From: Auanema rhodensis
Taxonomy: Eukaryota > Nematoda > Chromadorea > Rhabditida > Rhabditidae
Assembly (NCBI GenBank): GCA_964057225.1
Contig: CAXKVF010000074.1
Location: forward strand, 496,001-560,000
Direction: 5' to 3'
DNA: 64,000 nt
In this document: one piece after another, positions 26,401-40,100 of the stretch
Numbering within the stretch: position 1 is the stretch's first letter
Layout of the letters: the number at the start of each line of letters is the position of its first letter
Position numbers and translations under genes: made by a program
Notes under the pieces: generated by a model
Databases searched by the model: none
What the model was told of the DNA's origin: nothing
The model's input: the letters and a program-made list of their open reading frames with translations, nothing else

Positions 26401-29400
26401 ACTTGGTATGTAACTCGCTTCACGTGAAAGATAAAGAGATGCGGTTTTCAAAATTATATTCCCCATGTCCATATTAGTCTAAAAACAAATTTTTATTGAT
26501 ATTGGTGCATGGTAACCATGACTTTGAAATTTACGTGAACTTTAATTTATGCTAATTAAATGTACACGTGATGTGCACTTGGTATGTAACTCGCTTCACG
26601 TGAAAGATAAAGAGATGCGGTTTTCAAAATTAGATTCCCCATGTCCATATTAGTCTAAAAACAAATTTTTATTGATATTGGTTCATGGTAACCATGACTT
26701 TGAAATTTACGTGAACTTTAATTTATGCTAATTAAATGTACACGTGATGTGCACTTGGTATGTAACTCGCTTCACGTGAAAGATAAAGAGATGCGGTTTT
26801 CAAAATTAGATTCCCCATGTCCATATTAGTCTAAAAACAAATTTTTATTGATATTGGTTCATGGTAACCATGACTTTGAAATTTACGTGAACTTTAATTT
26901 ATGCTAATTAAATGTACACGTGATGTGCACTTGGTATGTAACTCGCTTCACGTGAAAGATAAAGAGATGCGGTTTTCAAAATTAGATTCCCCATGTCCAT
27001 ATTAGTCTAAAAACAAATTTTTATTGATATTGGTGCATGGTAACCATGACTTTGAAATTTACGTGAACTTTAATTTATGCTAATTAAATGTACACGTGAT
27101 GTGCTCTTGGTATGTAACTCGCTTCACGTGAAAGATAAAGAGATGCGGTTTTCAAAATTAGATTACCCATGTCCATATTAGTCTAAAAACAAATTTTTAT
27201 TGATATTGGTGCATGGTAACCATGACTTTGAAATTTACGTGAACTTTAATTTATGCTAATTAAATGTACACGTGATGTGCACTTGGTATGTAACTCGCTT
27301 CACGTGAAAGATAAAGAGATGCGGTTTTCAAAATTAGATTCCCCATGTCCATATTAGTCTAAAAACAAATTTTTATTGATATTGGTGCATGGTAACCATG
27401 ACTTTGAAATTTACGTGAACTTTAATTTATGCTAATTAAATGTACACGTGATGTGCTCTTGGTATGTAACTCGCTTCACGTGAAAGATAAAGAGATGCGG
27501 TTTTCAAAATTAGATTACCCATGTCCATATTAGTCTAAAAACAAATTTTTATTGATATTGGTGCATGGTAACCATGACTTTGAAATTTACGTGAACTTTA
27601 ATTTATGCTAATTAAATGTACACGTGATGTGCTCTTGGTATGTAACTCGCTTCACGTGAAAGATAAAGAGATGCGGTTTTCAAAATTAGATTACCCATGT
27701 CCATAATAGTCTAAAAACAAATTTTTATTGATATTGGTGCATGGTAACCATGACTTTGAAATTTACGTGAACTTTAATTTATGCTAATTAAATGTACACG
27801 TGATGTGCACTTGGTATGTAACTCGCTTCACGTGAAAGATAAAGAGATGCGGTTTTCAAAATTAGATTCCCCATGTCCATATTAGTCTAAAAACAAATTT
27901 TTATTGATATTGGTGCATGGTAACCATGACTTTGAAATTTACGTGAACTTTAATTTATGCTAATTAAATGTACACGTGATGTGCACTTGGTATGTAACTC
28001 GCTTCACGTGAAAGATAAAGAGATGCGGTTTTCAAAATTAGATTCCCCATGTCCATATTAGTCTAAAAACAAATTTTTATTGATATTGGTTCATGGTAAC
28101 CATGACTTTGAAATTTACGTGAACTTTAATTTATGCTAATTAAATGTACACGTGATGTGCACTTGGTATGTAACTCGCTTCACGTGAAAGTTAAAGAGAT
28201 GCGGTTTTCAAAATTAGAATACCCATGTCCATATTAGTCTAAAAACAAATTTTTATTGATATTGGTGCATGGTAACCATGACTTTGAAATTTACGTGAAC
28301 TTTAATTTATGCTAATTAAATGTACGCGTGATGTGCACTCGGTATGTAACTCGCTTCACGTGAAAGATAAAGAGATGCGGTTTTCAAAATTAGATTCCTC
28401 ATGTCCATATTAGTCTAAAAACAAATTTTTATTGATATTGGTGCATGGTAACCATGACTTTGAAATTTACGTGAACTTTAATTTATGCTAATTAAATGTA
28501 CACGTGATGTGCACTTGGTATGTAACTCGCTTCACGTGAAAGATAAAGAGATGCGGTTTTCAAAATTAGATTCCCCATGTCCATATTAGTCTAAAAACAA
28601 ATTTTTATTGATATTGGTTCATGGTAACCATGACTTTGAAATTTACGTGAACTTTAATTTATGCTAATTAAATGTACACGTGATGTGCACTTGGTATGTA
28701 ACTCGCTTCACGTGAAAGATAAAGAGATGCGGTTTTCAAAATTAGATTCCCCATGTCCATATTAGTCTAAAAACAAATTTTTATTGATATTGGTGCATGG
28801 TAACCATGACTTTGAAATTTACGTGAACTTTAATTTATGCTAATTAAATGTACACGTGATGTGCTCTTGGTATGTAACTCGCTTCACGTGAAAGATAAAG
28901 AGATGCGGTTTTCAAAATTAGATTCCCCATGTCCATATTAGTCTAAAAACAAATTTTTATTGATATTGGTGCATGGTAACCATGACTTTGAAATTTACGT
29001 GAACTTTAATTTATGCTAATTAAATGTACACGTGATGTGCACTTGGTATGTAACTCGCTTCACGTGAAAGATAAAGAGATGCGGTTTTCAAAATTAGATT
29101 CCCCATGTCCATATTAGTCTAAAAACAAATTTTTATTGATATTGGTTCATGGTAACCATGACTTTGAAATTTACGTGAACTTTAATTTATGCTAATTAAA
29201 TGTACACGTGATGTGCACTTGGTATGTAACTCGCTTCACGTGAAAGTTAAAGAGATGCGGTTTTCAAAATTAGATTACCCATGTCCATATTAGTCTAAAA
29301 ACAAATTTTTCTTGATATTGGTTCATGGTAACCATGACTTTGAAATTTACGTGAACTTTAATTTATGCTAATTAAATGTACACGTGATGTGCACTTGGTA

Positions 29401-32400
29401 TGTAACTCGCTTCACGTGAAAGATAAAGAGATGCGGTTTTCAAAATTAGATCCCCCATGTCCATATTAGTCTGAATACTAATTTTTATTGATATTGGTGC
29501 ATGGTAACCATGACTTTGAAATTTACGTGAACTTTAATTTATGCTAATTAAATGTACACGTGATGTGCACTTGGTATGTAACTCGCTTCACGTGAAAGAT
29601 AAAGAGATGCGGTTTTCAAAATTAGATTCCCCATGTCCATATTAGTCTAAAAACAAATTTTTATTGATATTGGTGCATGGTAACCATGACTTTGAAATTT
29701 ACGTGAACTTTAATTTATGCTAATTAAATGTACACGTGATGTGCACTTGGTATGTAACTCGCTTCACGTGAAAGATAAAGAGATGCGGTTTTCAAAATTA
29801 GATTCCCCATGTCCATATTAGTCTAAAAACAAATTTTTATTGATATTGGTGCATGGTAACCATGACTTTGAAATTTACGTGAACTTTAATTTATGCTAAT
29901 TAAATGTACACGTGATGTGCACTTGGTATGTAACTTGCTTCACGTGAAAGATAAAGAGATGCGGTTTTCAAAATTAGATTGCCCATGTCCATATTAGTCT
30001 AAAAACAAATTTTAATTGATATTGGTTCATGGTAACCATGACTTTGAAATTTACGTGAACTTTAATTTATGCTAATTAAATGTACACGTGATGTGCACTT
30101 GGTATGTAACTCGCTTCACGTGAAAGATAAAGAGATGCGGTTTTCAAAGTTAGATTCCCCATGTCCATATTAGTCTAAAAACAAATTTTTATTGATATTG
30201 GTGCATGGTAACCATGACTTTGAAATTTACGTGAACTTTAATTTATGCTAATTAAATGTACACGTGATGTGCACTTGGTATGTAACTCGCTTCACGTGAA
30301 AGATGAAGAGATGCGGTTTTCAAAATTAGATTCCCCATGTCCATATTAGTCTAAAAACAAATTTTTATTGATATTGGTGCATGGTAACCATGACTTTGAA
30401 ATTTACGTGAACTTTAATTTATGCTAATTAAATGTACACGTGATGTGCACTTGGTATGTAACTCGCTTCACGTGAAAGATAAAGAGATGCGGTTTTCAAA
30501 ATTAGATTCCCCATGTCCATATTAGTCTAAAAACAAATTTTTATTGATATTGGTGCATGGTAACCATGACTTTGAAATTTACGTGAACTTTAATTTATGC
30601 TAATTAAATGTACACGTGATGTGCACTTGGTATGTAACTCGCTTCACGTGAAAGATAAAGAGATGCGGTTTTCAAAATTAGATTCCCCATGTCCATATTA
30701 GTCTAAAAACAAATTTTTGTTGATATTGATGCATGGTAACCATGACTTTGAAATTTACGTGAACTTTAATTTATGCTTATTAAGTGTACACGTGATGTGC
30801 ACTTGGTATGTAACTTGCTTCACGTGAAAGATAAAGAGATGCGGTTTTCAAAATTAGATTGCCCATGCCCATATTAGTCTAAAAATAAATTTTTATTGAT
30901 ATTGGTGCATGGTAACCATGACTTTGAAATTTACGTGAACTTTAATTTATGCTAATTAAATGTACACGTGATGTGCACTTGGTATGTAACTCGCTTCACG
31001 TAAAAGATAAAGAGATGCGGTTTTCAAAATTAGATTGCCCATGTCCATATTAGTCTGAAAACAAATTTTTATTGATATTGGTGCATGGTAACCATGACTT
31101 TGAAATTTACGTGAACTTTAATTTATGCTAATTAAATGTACACGTGATGTGCACTCGGTATGTAACTCGCTTCACGTGAAAGATAAAGAGATGCGGTTTT
31201 CAAAATTAGATTCCTCATGTCCATATTAGTCTAAAAACAAATTTTTATTGATATTGGTGCATGGTAACCATGACTTTGAAATTTACGTGAACTTTAATTT
31301 ATGCTAATTAAATGTACACGTGATGTGCACTTGGTATGTAACTCGCTTCACGTGAAAGATAAAGAGATGCGGTTTTCAAAATTAGATTGCCCATGTCCAT
31401 ATTAGTCTAAAAACAAATTTTTATTGATATTGGTTCATGGTAACCATGACTTTGAAATTTACGTGAACTTTAATTTATGCTAATTAAATGTACACGTGAT
31501 GTGCACTTGGTATGTAACTCGCTTCACGTGAAAGATAAAGAGATACGGTTTTCAAAATTAGATTCCCCATGTCCATATTAGTCTAAAAACAAATTTTTAT
31601 TGATATTGGTGCATGGTAACCGTGACTTTGAAATTTACGTGAACTTTAATTTATGCTAATTAAATGTACACGTGATGTGCACTTGGTATGTAACTCGCTT
31701 CACGTGAAAGATAAAGAGATGCGGTTTTCAAAATTAGATTGCCCATGTCCATATTAGTCTAAAAACAAATTTTAATTGATATTGGTTCATGGTAACCATG
31801 ACTTTGAAATTTACGTGAACATTAATTTATGCTAATTAAATGTACACGTGATGTGCACTTGGTATGTAACTCGCTTCACGTGAAAGATAAAGAGATGCGG
31901 TTTTCAAAATTAGATTCCCCATGTCCATATTAGTCTAAAAACAAATTTTTATTGATATTGGTGCATGGTAACCATGACTTTGAAATTTACGTGAACTTTA
32001 ATTTATGCTAATTAAATGTACACGTGATGTGCACTTGGTATGTAACTCGCTTCACGTGAAAGATGAAGAGATGCGGTTTTCAAAATTAGATTCCCCATGT
32101 CCATATTAGTCTAAAAACAAATTTTTATTGATATTGGTGCATGGTAACCATGACTTTGAAATTTACGTGAACTTTAATTTATGCTAATTAAATGTACACG
32201 TGATGTGCACTTGGTATGTAACTCGCTTCACGTGAAAGATAAAGAGATGCGGTTTTCAAAATTAGATTCCCCATGTCCATATTAGTCTAAAAACAAATTT
32301 TTATTGATATTGGTGCATGGTAACCATGACTTTGAAATTTACGTGAACTTTAATTTATGCTAATTAAATGTACACGTGATGTGCACTTGGTATGTAACTC

Positions 32401-33440
32401 GCTTCACGTGAAAGATAAAGAGATGCGGTTTTCAAAATTAGATTCCCCATGTCCATATTAGTCTAAAAACAAATTTTTATTGATATTGGTGCATGGTAAC
32501 CATGACTTTGAAATTTACGTGAACTTTAATTTATGCTAATTAAATGTACACGTGATGTGCACTTGGTATGTAACTCGCTTCACGTGAAAGATAAAGAGAT
32601 GCGGTTTTCAAAATTAGATTCCCCATGTCCATATTAGTCTAAAAACAAATTTTTATTGATATTGGTGCATGGTAACCATGACTTTGAAATTTACGTGAAC
32701 TTTAATTTATGCTAATTAAATGTACACGTGATGTGCACTTGGTATGTAACTCGCTTCACGTGAAAGATAAAGAGATGCGGTTTTCAAAATTAGATTCCCC
32801 ATGTCCATATTAGTCTAAAAACGAATTTTTATTGATATTGGTGCATGGTAACCACGACTTTGAAATTTACGTGAACTTTAATTTATGCTAATTAAATGTA
32901 CACGTGATGTGCACTTGGTATGTAACTCGCTTCACGTGAAAGATAAAGAGATGCGGTTTTCAAAATTAGATTCCCCATGTCCATATTAGTCTAAAAACAA
33001 ATTTTTATTGATATTGGTTCATGGTAACCATGACTTTGAAATTTACGTGAACTTTAATTTATGCTAATTAAATGTACACGTGATGTGCACTTGGTATGTA
33101 ACTCGCTTCACGTGAAAGATAAAGAGATGCGGTTTTCAAAATTAGATTCCCCATGTCCATATTAGTCTAAAAACAAATTTTTATTGATATTGGTGCATGG
33201 TAACCATGACTTTGAAATTTACGTGAACTTTAATTTATGCTAATTAAATGTACACGTGATGTGCACTTGGTATGTAACTCGCTTCACGTGAAAGATGAAG
33301 AGATGCGGTTTTCAAAATTAGATCCCCCATGTCCATATTAGTCTAAAAACAAATTTTTATTGATATTGGTTCATGGTAACCATGACTTTGAAATTTACGT
33401 GAACTTTAATTTATGCTAATTAAATGTACACGTGATGTGC

Positions 33441-33792
33441 ACTTGGTATGTAACTCGCTTCACGTGAAAGATAAAGAGATGCGGTTTTCAAAATTAGATT
33501 CCCGATGTCCATATTAGTCTAAAAACAAATTTTTATTGATATTGGTTCATGGTAACCATGACTTTGAAATTTACGTGAACTTTAATTTATGCTAATTAAA
33601 TGTACACGTGATGTGCACTTGGTATGTAACTCGCTTCACGTGAAAGATAAAGAGATGCGGTTTTCAAAATTAGATTCCCGATGTCCATATTAGTCTAAAA
33701 ACAAATTTTTATTGATATTGGTTCATGGTAACCATGACTTTGAAATTTACGTGAACTTTAATTTATGCTAATTAAATGTACACGTGATGTGC
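33441..33792 (+). repeat. Single-monomer tandem duplication private to block B
   Basis: Two successive monomers (33,441 and 33,617) both carry CCCGATG where neighbours have CCCCATG, and both carry the g107t allele. Block A has one monomer here (6,161), with CCCCATG. The private C-to-G change therefore arose first and the monomer then doubled. This insertion shifts the A-to-B offset from 155 to 156 monomers. Confidence 0.9.
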
Positions 33793-35376
33793 ACTTGGTA
33801 TGTAACTCGCTTCACGTGAAAGATAAAGAGATGCGGTTTTCAAAGTTAGATTCCCCATGTCCATATTAGTCTAAAAACAAATTTTTATTGATATTGGTTC
33901 ATGGTAACCATGACTTTGAAATTTACGTGAACTTTAATTTATGCTAATTAAATGTACACGTGATGTGCACTTGGTATGTAACTCGCTTCACGTGAAAGAT
34001 AAAGAGATGCGGTTTTCAAAATTAGATTCCCCATGTCCATATTAGTCTAAAAACAAATTTTTATTGATATTGGTGCATGGTAACCATGACTTTGAAATTT
34101 ACGTGAACTTTAATTTATGCTAATTAAATGTACACGTGATGTGCACTTGGTATGTAACTCGCTTCACGTGAAAGATAAAGAGATGCGGTTTTCAAAATTA
34201 GATTCCCCATGTCCATATTAGTCTAAAAACAAATTTTTATTGATATTGGTGCATGGTAACCATGACTTTGAAATTTACGTGAACTTTAATTTATGCTAAT
34301 TAAATGTACACGTGATGTGCACTTGGTATGTAACTCGCTTCACGTGAAAGATAAAGAGATGCGGTTTTCATAATTAGATTCCCCATGTCCATATTAGTCT
34401 AAAAACAAATTTTTATTGATATTGGTGCATGGTAACCATGACTTTGAAATTTACGTGAACTTTAATTTATGCTAATTAAATGTACACGTGATGTGCACTT
34501 GGTATGTAACTCGCTTCACGTGAAAGATAAAGAGATGCGGTTTTCAAAATTAGATTCCCCATGTCCATATTAGTCTAAAAACAAATTTTTATTGATATTG
34601 GTTCATGGTAACCATGACTTTGAAATTTACGTGAACTTTAATTTATGCTAATTAAATGTACACGTGATGTGCACTTGGTATGTAACTCGCTTCACGTGAA
34701 AGATAAAGAGATGCGGTTTTCAAAATTAGATTCCCCATGTCCATATTAGTCTAAAAACAAATTTTTATTGATATTGGTGCATGGTAACCATGACTTTGAA
34801 ATTTACGTGAACTTTAATTTATGCTAATTAAATGTACACGTGATGTGCACTTGGTATGTAACTCGCTTCACGTGAAAGATAAAGAGATGCGGTTTTCAAA
34901 ATTAGATTCCCCATGTCCATATTAGTCTAAAAACGAATTTTTATTGATATTGGTGCATGGTAACCATGACTTTGAATTTTACGTGAACTTTAATTTATGC
35001 TAATTAAATGTACACGTGATGTGCACTTGGTATGTAACTCGCTTCAAGTGAAAGATAAAGAGATGCGGTTTTCAAGATTAGATTCCCCATGTCCATATTA
35101 GTCTAAAAACAAATTTTTATTGATATTGCTTCATGGTAACCATGACTTTGAAATTTACGTGAACTTTAATTTATGCTAATTAAATGTACACGTGATGTGC
35201 ACTTGGTATGTAACTCACTTCACGTAAAAGATAAAGAGATGCGGTTTTCAAAATTAGATTCCCCATGTCCATATTAGTCTAAAAACAAATTTTAATTGAT
35301 ATTGGTTCATGGTAACCATGACTTTGAAATTTACGTGAACTTTAATTTATGCTAATTAAATGTACACGTGATGTGC

Positions 35377-37136
35377 ACTTGGTATGTAACTCGCTTCACG
35401 TGAAAGATAAAGAGATGCGGTTTTCAAAGTTAGATTCCCCATGTCCATATTAGTCTAAAAACAAATTTTTATTGATATTGGTGCATGGTAACCATGACTT
35501 TGAAATTTACGTGAACTTTAATTTATGCTAATTAAATGTACACGTGATGTGCACTTGGTATGTAACTCGCTTCACGTGAAAGATGAAGAGATGCGGTTTT
35601 CAAAATTAGATTCCCCATGTCCATATTAGTCTAAAAACAAATTTTTATTGATATTGGTGCATGGTAACCATGACTTTGAAATTTACGTGAACTTTAATTT
35701 ATGCTAATTAAATGTACACGTGATGTGCACTTGGTATGTAACTCGCTTCACGTGAAAGATAAAGAGATGCGGTTTTCAAAATTAGATTCCCCATGTCCAT
35801 ATTAGTCTAAAAACAAATTTTTATTGATATTGGTGCATGGTAACCATGACTTTGAAATTTACGTGAACTTTAATTTATGCTAATTAAATGTACACGTGAT
35901 GTGCACTTGGTATGTAACTCGCTTCACGTGAAAGATAAAGAGATGCGGTTTTCAAAATTAGATTGCCCATGTCCATATTAGTCTAAAAACAAATTTTAAT
36001 TGATATTGGTTCATGGTAACCATGACTTTGAAATTTACGTGAACTTTAATTTATGCTAATTAAATGTACACGTGATGTGCACTTGGTATGTAACTCGCTT
36101 CACGTGAAAGATAAAGAGATGCGGTTTTCAAAATTAGATTGCCCATGCCCATATTAGTCTAAAAACAAATTTTTATTGATATTGGTGCATGGTAACCATG
36201 ACTTTGAAATTTACGTGAACTTTAATTTATGCTAATTAAATGTACACGTGATGTGCACTTGGTATGTAACTCGCTTCACGTGAAAGATAAAGAGATGCGG
36301 TTTTCAAAGTTAGATTCCCCATGTCCATATTAGTCTAAAAACAAATTTTTATTGATATTGGTGCATGGTAACCATGACTTTGAAATTTACGTGAACTTTA
36401 ATTTATGCTAATTAAATGTACACGTGATGTGCACTTGGTATGTAACTCGCTTCACGTGAAAGATGAAGAGATGCGGTTTTCAAAATTAGATTCCCCATGT
36501 CCATATTAGTCTAAAAACAAATTTTTATTGATATTGGTGCATGGTAACCATGACTTTGAAATTTACGTGAACTTTAATTTATGCTAATTAAATGTACACG
36601 TGATGTGCACTTGGTATGTAACTCGCTTCACGTGAAAGATAAAGAGATGCGGTTTTCAAAATTAGATTCCCCATGTCCATATTAGTCTAAAAACAAATTT
36701 TTATTGATATTGGTGCATGGTAACCATGACTTTGAAATTTACGTGAACTTTAATTTATGCTAATTAAATGTACACGTGATGTGCACTTGGTATGTAACTC
36801 GCTTCACGTGAAAGATAAAGAGATGCGGTTTTCAAAATTAGATTGCCCATGTCCATATTAGTCTAAAAACAAATTTTAATTGATATTGGTTCATGGTAAC
36901 CATGACTTTGAAATTTACGTGAACTTTAATTTATGCTAATTAAATGTACACGTGATGTGCACTTGGTATGTAACTCGCTTCACGTGAAAGATAAAGAGAT
37001 GCGGTTTTCAAAATTAGATTGCCCATGCCCATATTAGTCTAAAAACAAATTTTTATTGATATTGGTGCATGGTAACCATGACTTTGAAATTTACGTGAAC
37101 TTTAATTTATGCTAATTAAATGTACACGTGATGTGC
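35377..37136 (+). repeat. Five-monomer tandem duplication, block B counterpart
   Basis: This is the same pair of five-monomer units (35,377..36,256 and 36,257..37,136), exactly 27,456 bp downstream of the block A pair. The local duplication is therefore older than the A/B event. Confidence 0.9.
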
Positions 37137-40100
37137 ACTTGGTATGTAACTCGCTTCACGTAAAAGATAAAGAGATGCGGTTTTCAAAATTAGATTGCCC
37201 ATGTCCATATTAGTCTGAAAACAAATTTTTATTGATATTGGTGCATGGTAACCATGACTTTGAAATTTACGTGAACTTTAATTTATGCTAATTAAATGTA
37301 CACGTGATGTGCACTCGGTATGTAACTCGCTTCACGTGAAAGATAAAGAGATGCGGTTTTCAAAATTAGATTCCTCATGTCCATATTAGTCTAAAAACAA
37401 ATTTTTATTGATATTGGTGCATGGTAACCATGACTTTGAAATTTACGTGAACTTTAATTTATGCTAATTAAATGTACACGTGATGTGCACTTGGTATGTA
37501 ACTCGCTTCACGTGAAAGATAAAGAGATGCGGTTTTCAAAATTAGATTGCCCATGTCCATATTAGTCTAAAAACAAATTTTTATTGATATTGGTTCATGG
37601 TAACCATGACTTTGAAATTTACGTGAACTTTAATTTATGCTAATTAAATGTACACGTGATGTGCACTTGGTATGTAACTCGCTTCACGTGAAAGATAAAG
37701 AGATGCGGTTTTCAAAATTAGATTCCCCATGTCCATATTAGTCTAAAAACAAATTTTTATTGATATTGGTGCATGGTAACCATGACTTTGAAATTTACGT
37801 GAACTTTAATTTATGCTAATTAAATGTACACGTGATGTGCACTTGGTATGTAACTCGCTTCACGTGAAAGATAAAGAGATGCGGTTTTCAAAATTAGATT
37901 CCCCATGTCCATATTAGTCTAAAAACGAATTTTTATTGATATTGGTGCATGGTAACCACGACTTTGAAATTTACGTGAACTTTAATTTATGCTAATTAAA
38001 TGTACACGTGATGTGCACTTGGTATGTAACTCGCTTCACGTGAAAGATAAAGAGATGCGGTTTTCAAAATTAGATTCCCCATGTCCATATTAGTCTAAAA
38101 ACAAATTTTTATTGATATTGGTTCATGGTAACCATGACTTTGAAATTTACGTGAACTTTAATTTATGCTAATTAAATGTACACGTGATGTGCACTTGGTA
38201 TGTAACTCGCTTCACGTGAAAGATAAAGAGATGCGGTTTTCAAAATTAGATTCCCCATGTCCATATTAGTCTAAAAACAAATTTTTATTGATATTGGTGC
38301 ATGGTAACCATGACTTTGAAATTTACGTGAACTTTAATTTATGCTAATTAAATGTACACGTGATGTGCACTTGGTATGTAACTCGCTTCACGTGAAAGAT
38401 GAAGAGATGCGGTTTTCAAAATTAGATTCCCCATGTCCATATTAGTCTAAAAACAAATTTTTATTGATATTGGTGCATGGTAACCATGACTTTGAAATTT
38501 ACGTGAACTTTAATTTATGCTAATTAAATGTACACGTGATGTGCACTTGGTATGTAACTCGCTTCACGTGAAAGATAAAGAGATGCGGTTTTCAAAATTA
38601 GATCCCCCATGTCCATATTAGTCTAAAAACAAATTTTTATTGATATTGGTTCATGGTAACCATGACTTTGAAATTTACGTGAACTTTAATTTATGCTAAT
38701 TAAATGTACACGTGATGTGCACTTGGTATGTAACTCGCTTCACGTGAAAGATAAAGAGATGCGGTTTTCAAAATTAGATTCCCCATGTCCATATTAGTCT
38801 AAAAACGAATTTTTATTGATATTGGTGCATGGTAACCACGACTTTGAAATTTACGTGAACTTTAATTTATGCTAATTAAATGTACACGTGATGTGCACTT
38901 GGTATGTAACTCGCTTCACGTGAAAGATAAAGAGATGCGGTTTTCAAAATTAGATTCCCCATGTCCATATTAGTCTAAAAACAAATTTTTATTGATATTG
39001 GTTCATGGTAACCATGACTTTGAAATTTACGTGAACTTTAATTTATGCTAATTAAATGTACACGTGATGTGCACTTGGTATGTAACTCGCTTCACGTGAA
39101 AGATAAAGAGATGCGGTTTTCAAAGTTAGATTCCCCATGTCCATATTAGTCTAAAAACAAATTTTTATTGATATTGGTTCATGGTAACCATGACTTTGAA
39201 ATTTACGTGAACTTTAATTTATGCTAATTAAATGTACACGTGATGTGCACTTGGTATGTAACTCGCTTCACGTGAAAGATAAAGAGATGCGGTTTTCAAA
39301 ATTAGATTCCCCATGTCCATATTAGTCTAAAAACAAATTTTTATTGATATTGGTGCATGGTAACCATGACTTTGAAATTTACGTGAACTTTAATTTATGC
39401 TAATTAAATGTACACGTGATGTGCACTTGGTATGTAACTCGCTTCACGTGAAAGATAAAGAGATGCGGTTTTCAAAATTAGATTCCCCATGTCCATATTA
39501 GTCTAAAAACAAATTTTTATTGATATTGGTGCATGGTAACCATGACTTTGAAATTTACGTGAACTTTAATTTATGCTAATTAAATGTACACGTGATGTGC
39601 ACTTGGTATGTAACTCGCTTCACGTGAAAGATAAAGAGATGCGGTTTTCAAAATTAGATTCCCCATGTCCATATTAGTCTAAAAACAAATTTTTATTGAT
39701 ATTGGTGCATGGTAACCATGACTTTGAAATTTACGTGAACTTTAATTTATGCTAATTAAATGTACACGTGATGTGCACTTGGTATGTAACTCGCTTCACG
39801 TGAAAGATAAAGAGATGCGGTTTTCAAAATTAGATTCCCCATGTCCATATTAGTCTAAAAACAAATTTTTATTGATATTGGTGCCTGGTAACCATGACTT
39901 TGAAATTTACGTGAACTTTAATTTATGCTAATTAAATGTACACGTGATGTGCACTTGGTATGTAACTCGCTTCACGTAAAAGATAAAGAGATGCGGTTTC
40001 CAAAATTAGATTCCCCATGTCCATATTAGTCTAAAAACAAATTTTTATTGATATTGGTGCATGGTAACCATGACTTTGAATTTTACGTGAACTTTAATTT

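Larger units (their letters stand above)
19185..27280 (+). repeat. Inter-block region (46 monomers) not shared by the A/B alignment
   Basis: This is the same satellite in phase, but its monomer order does not follow block A or B. It contains the TAT stop-loss monomer, a monomer with TTTAGATTG near 19,451, the T-variant subfamily, single TTCATGG and AAAGTTAAAG monomers, and an imperfect 15-monomer repeat. Its last monomer (27,105) is the TCTT / TTACCC type. It contains no non-satellite sequence. Confidence 0.85.
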
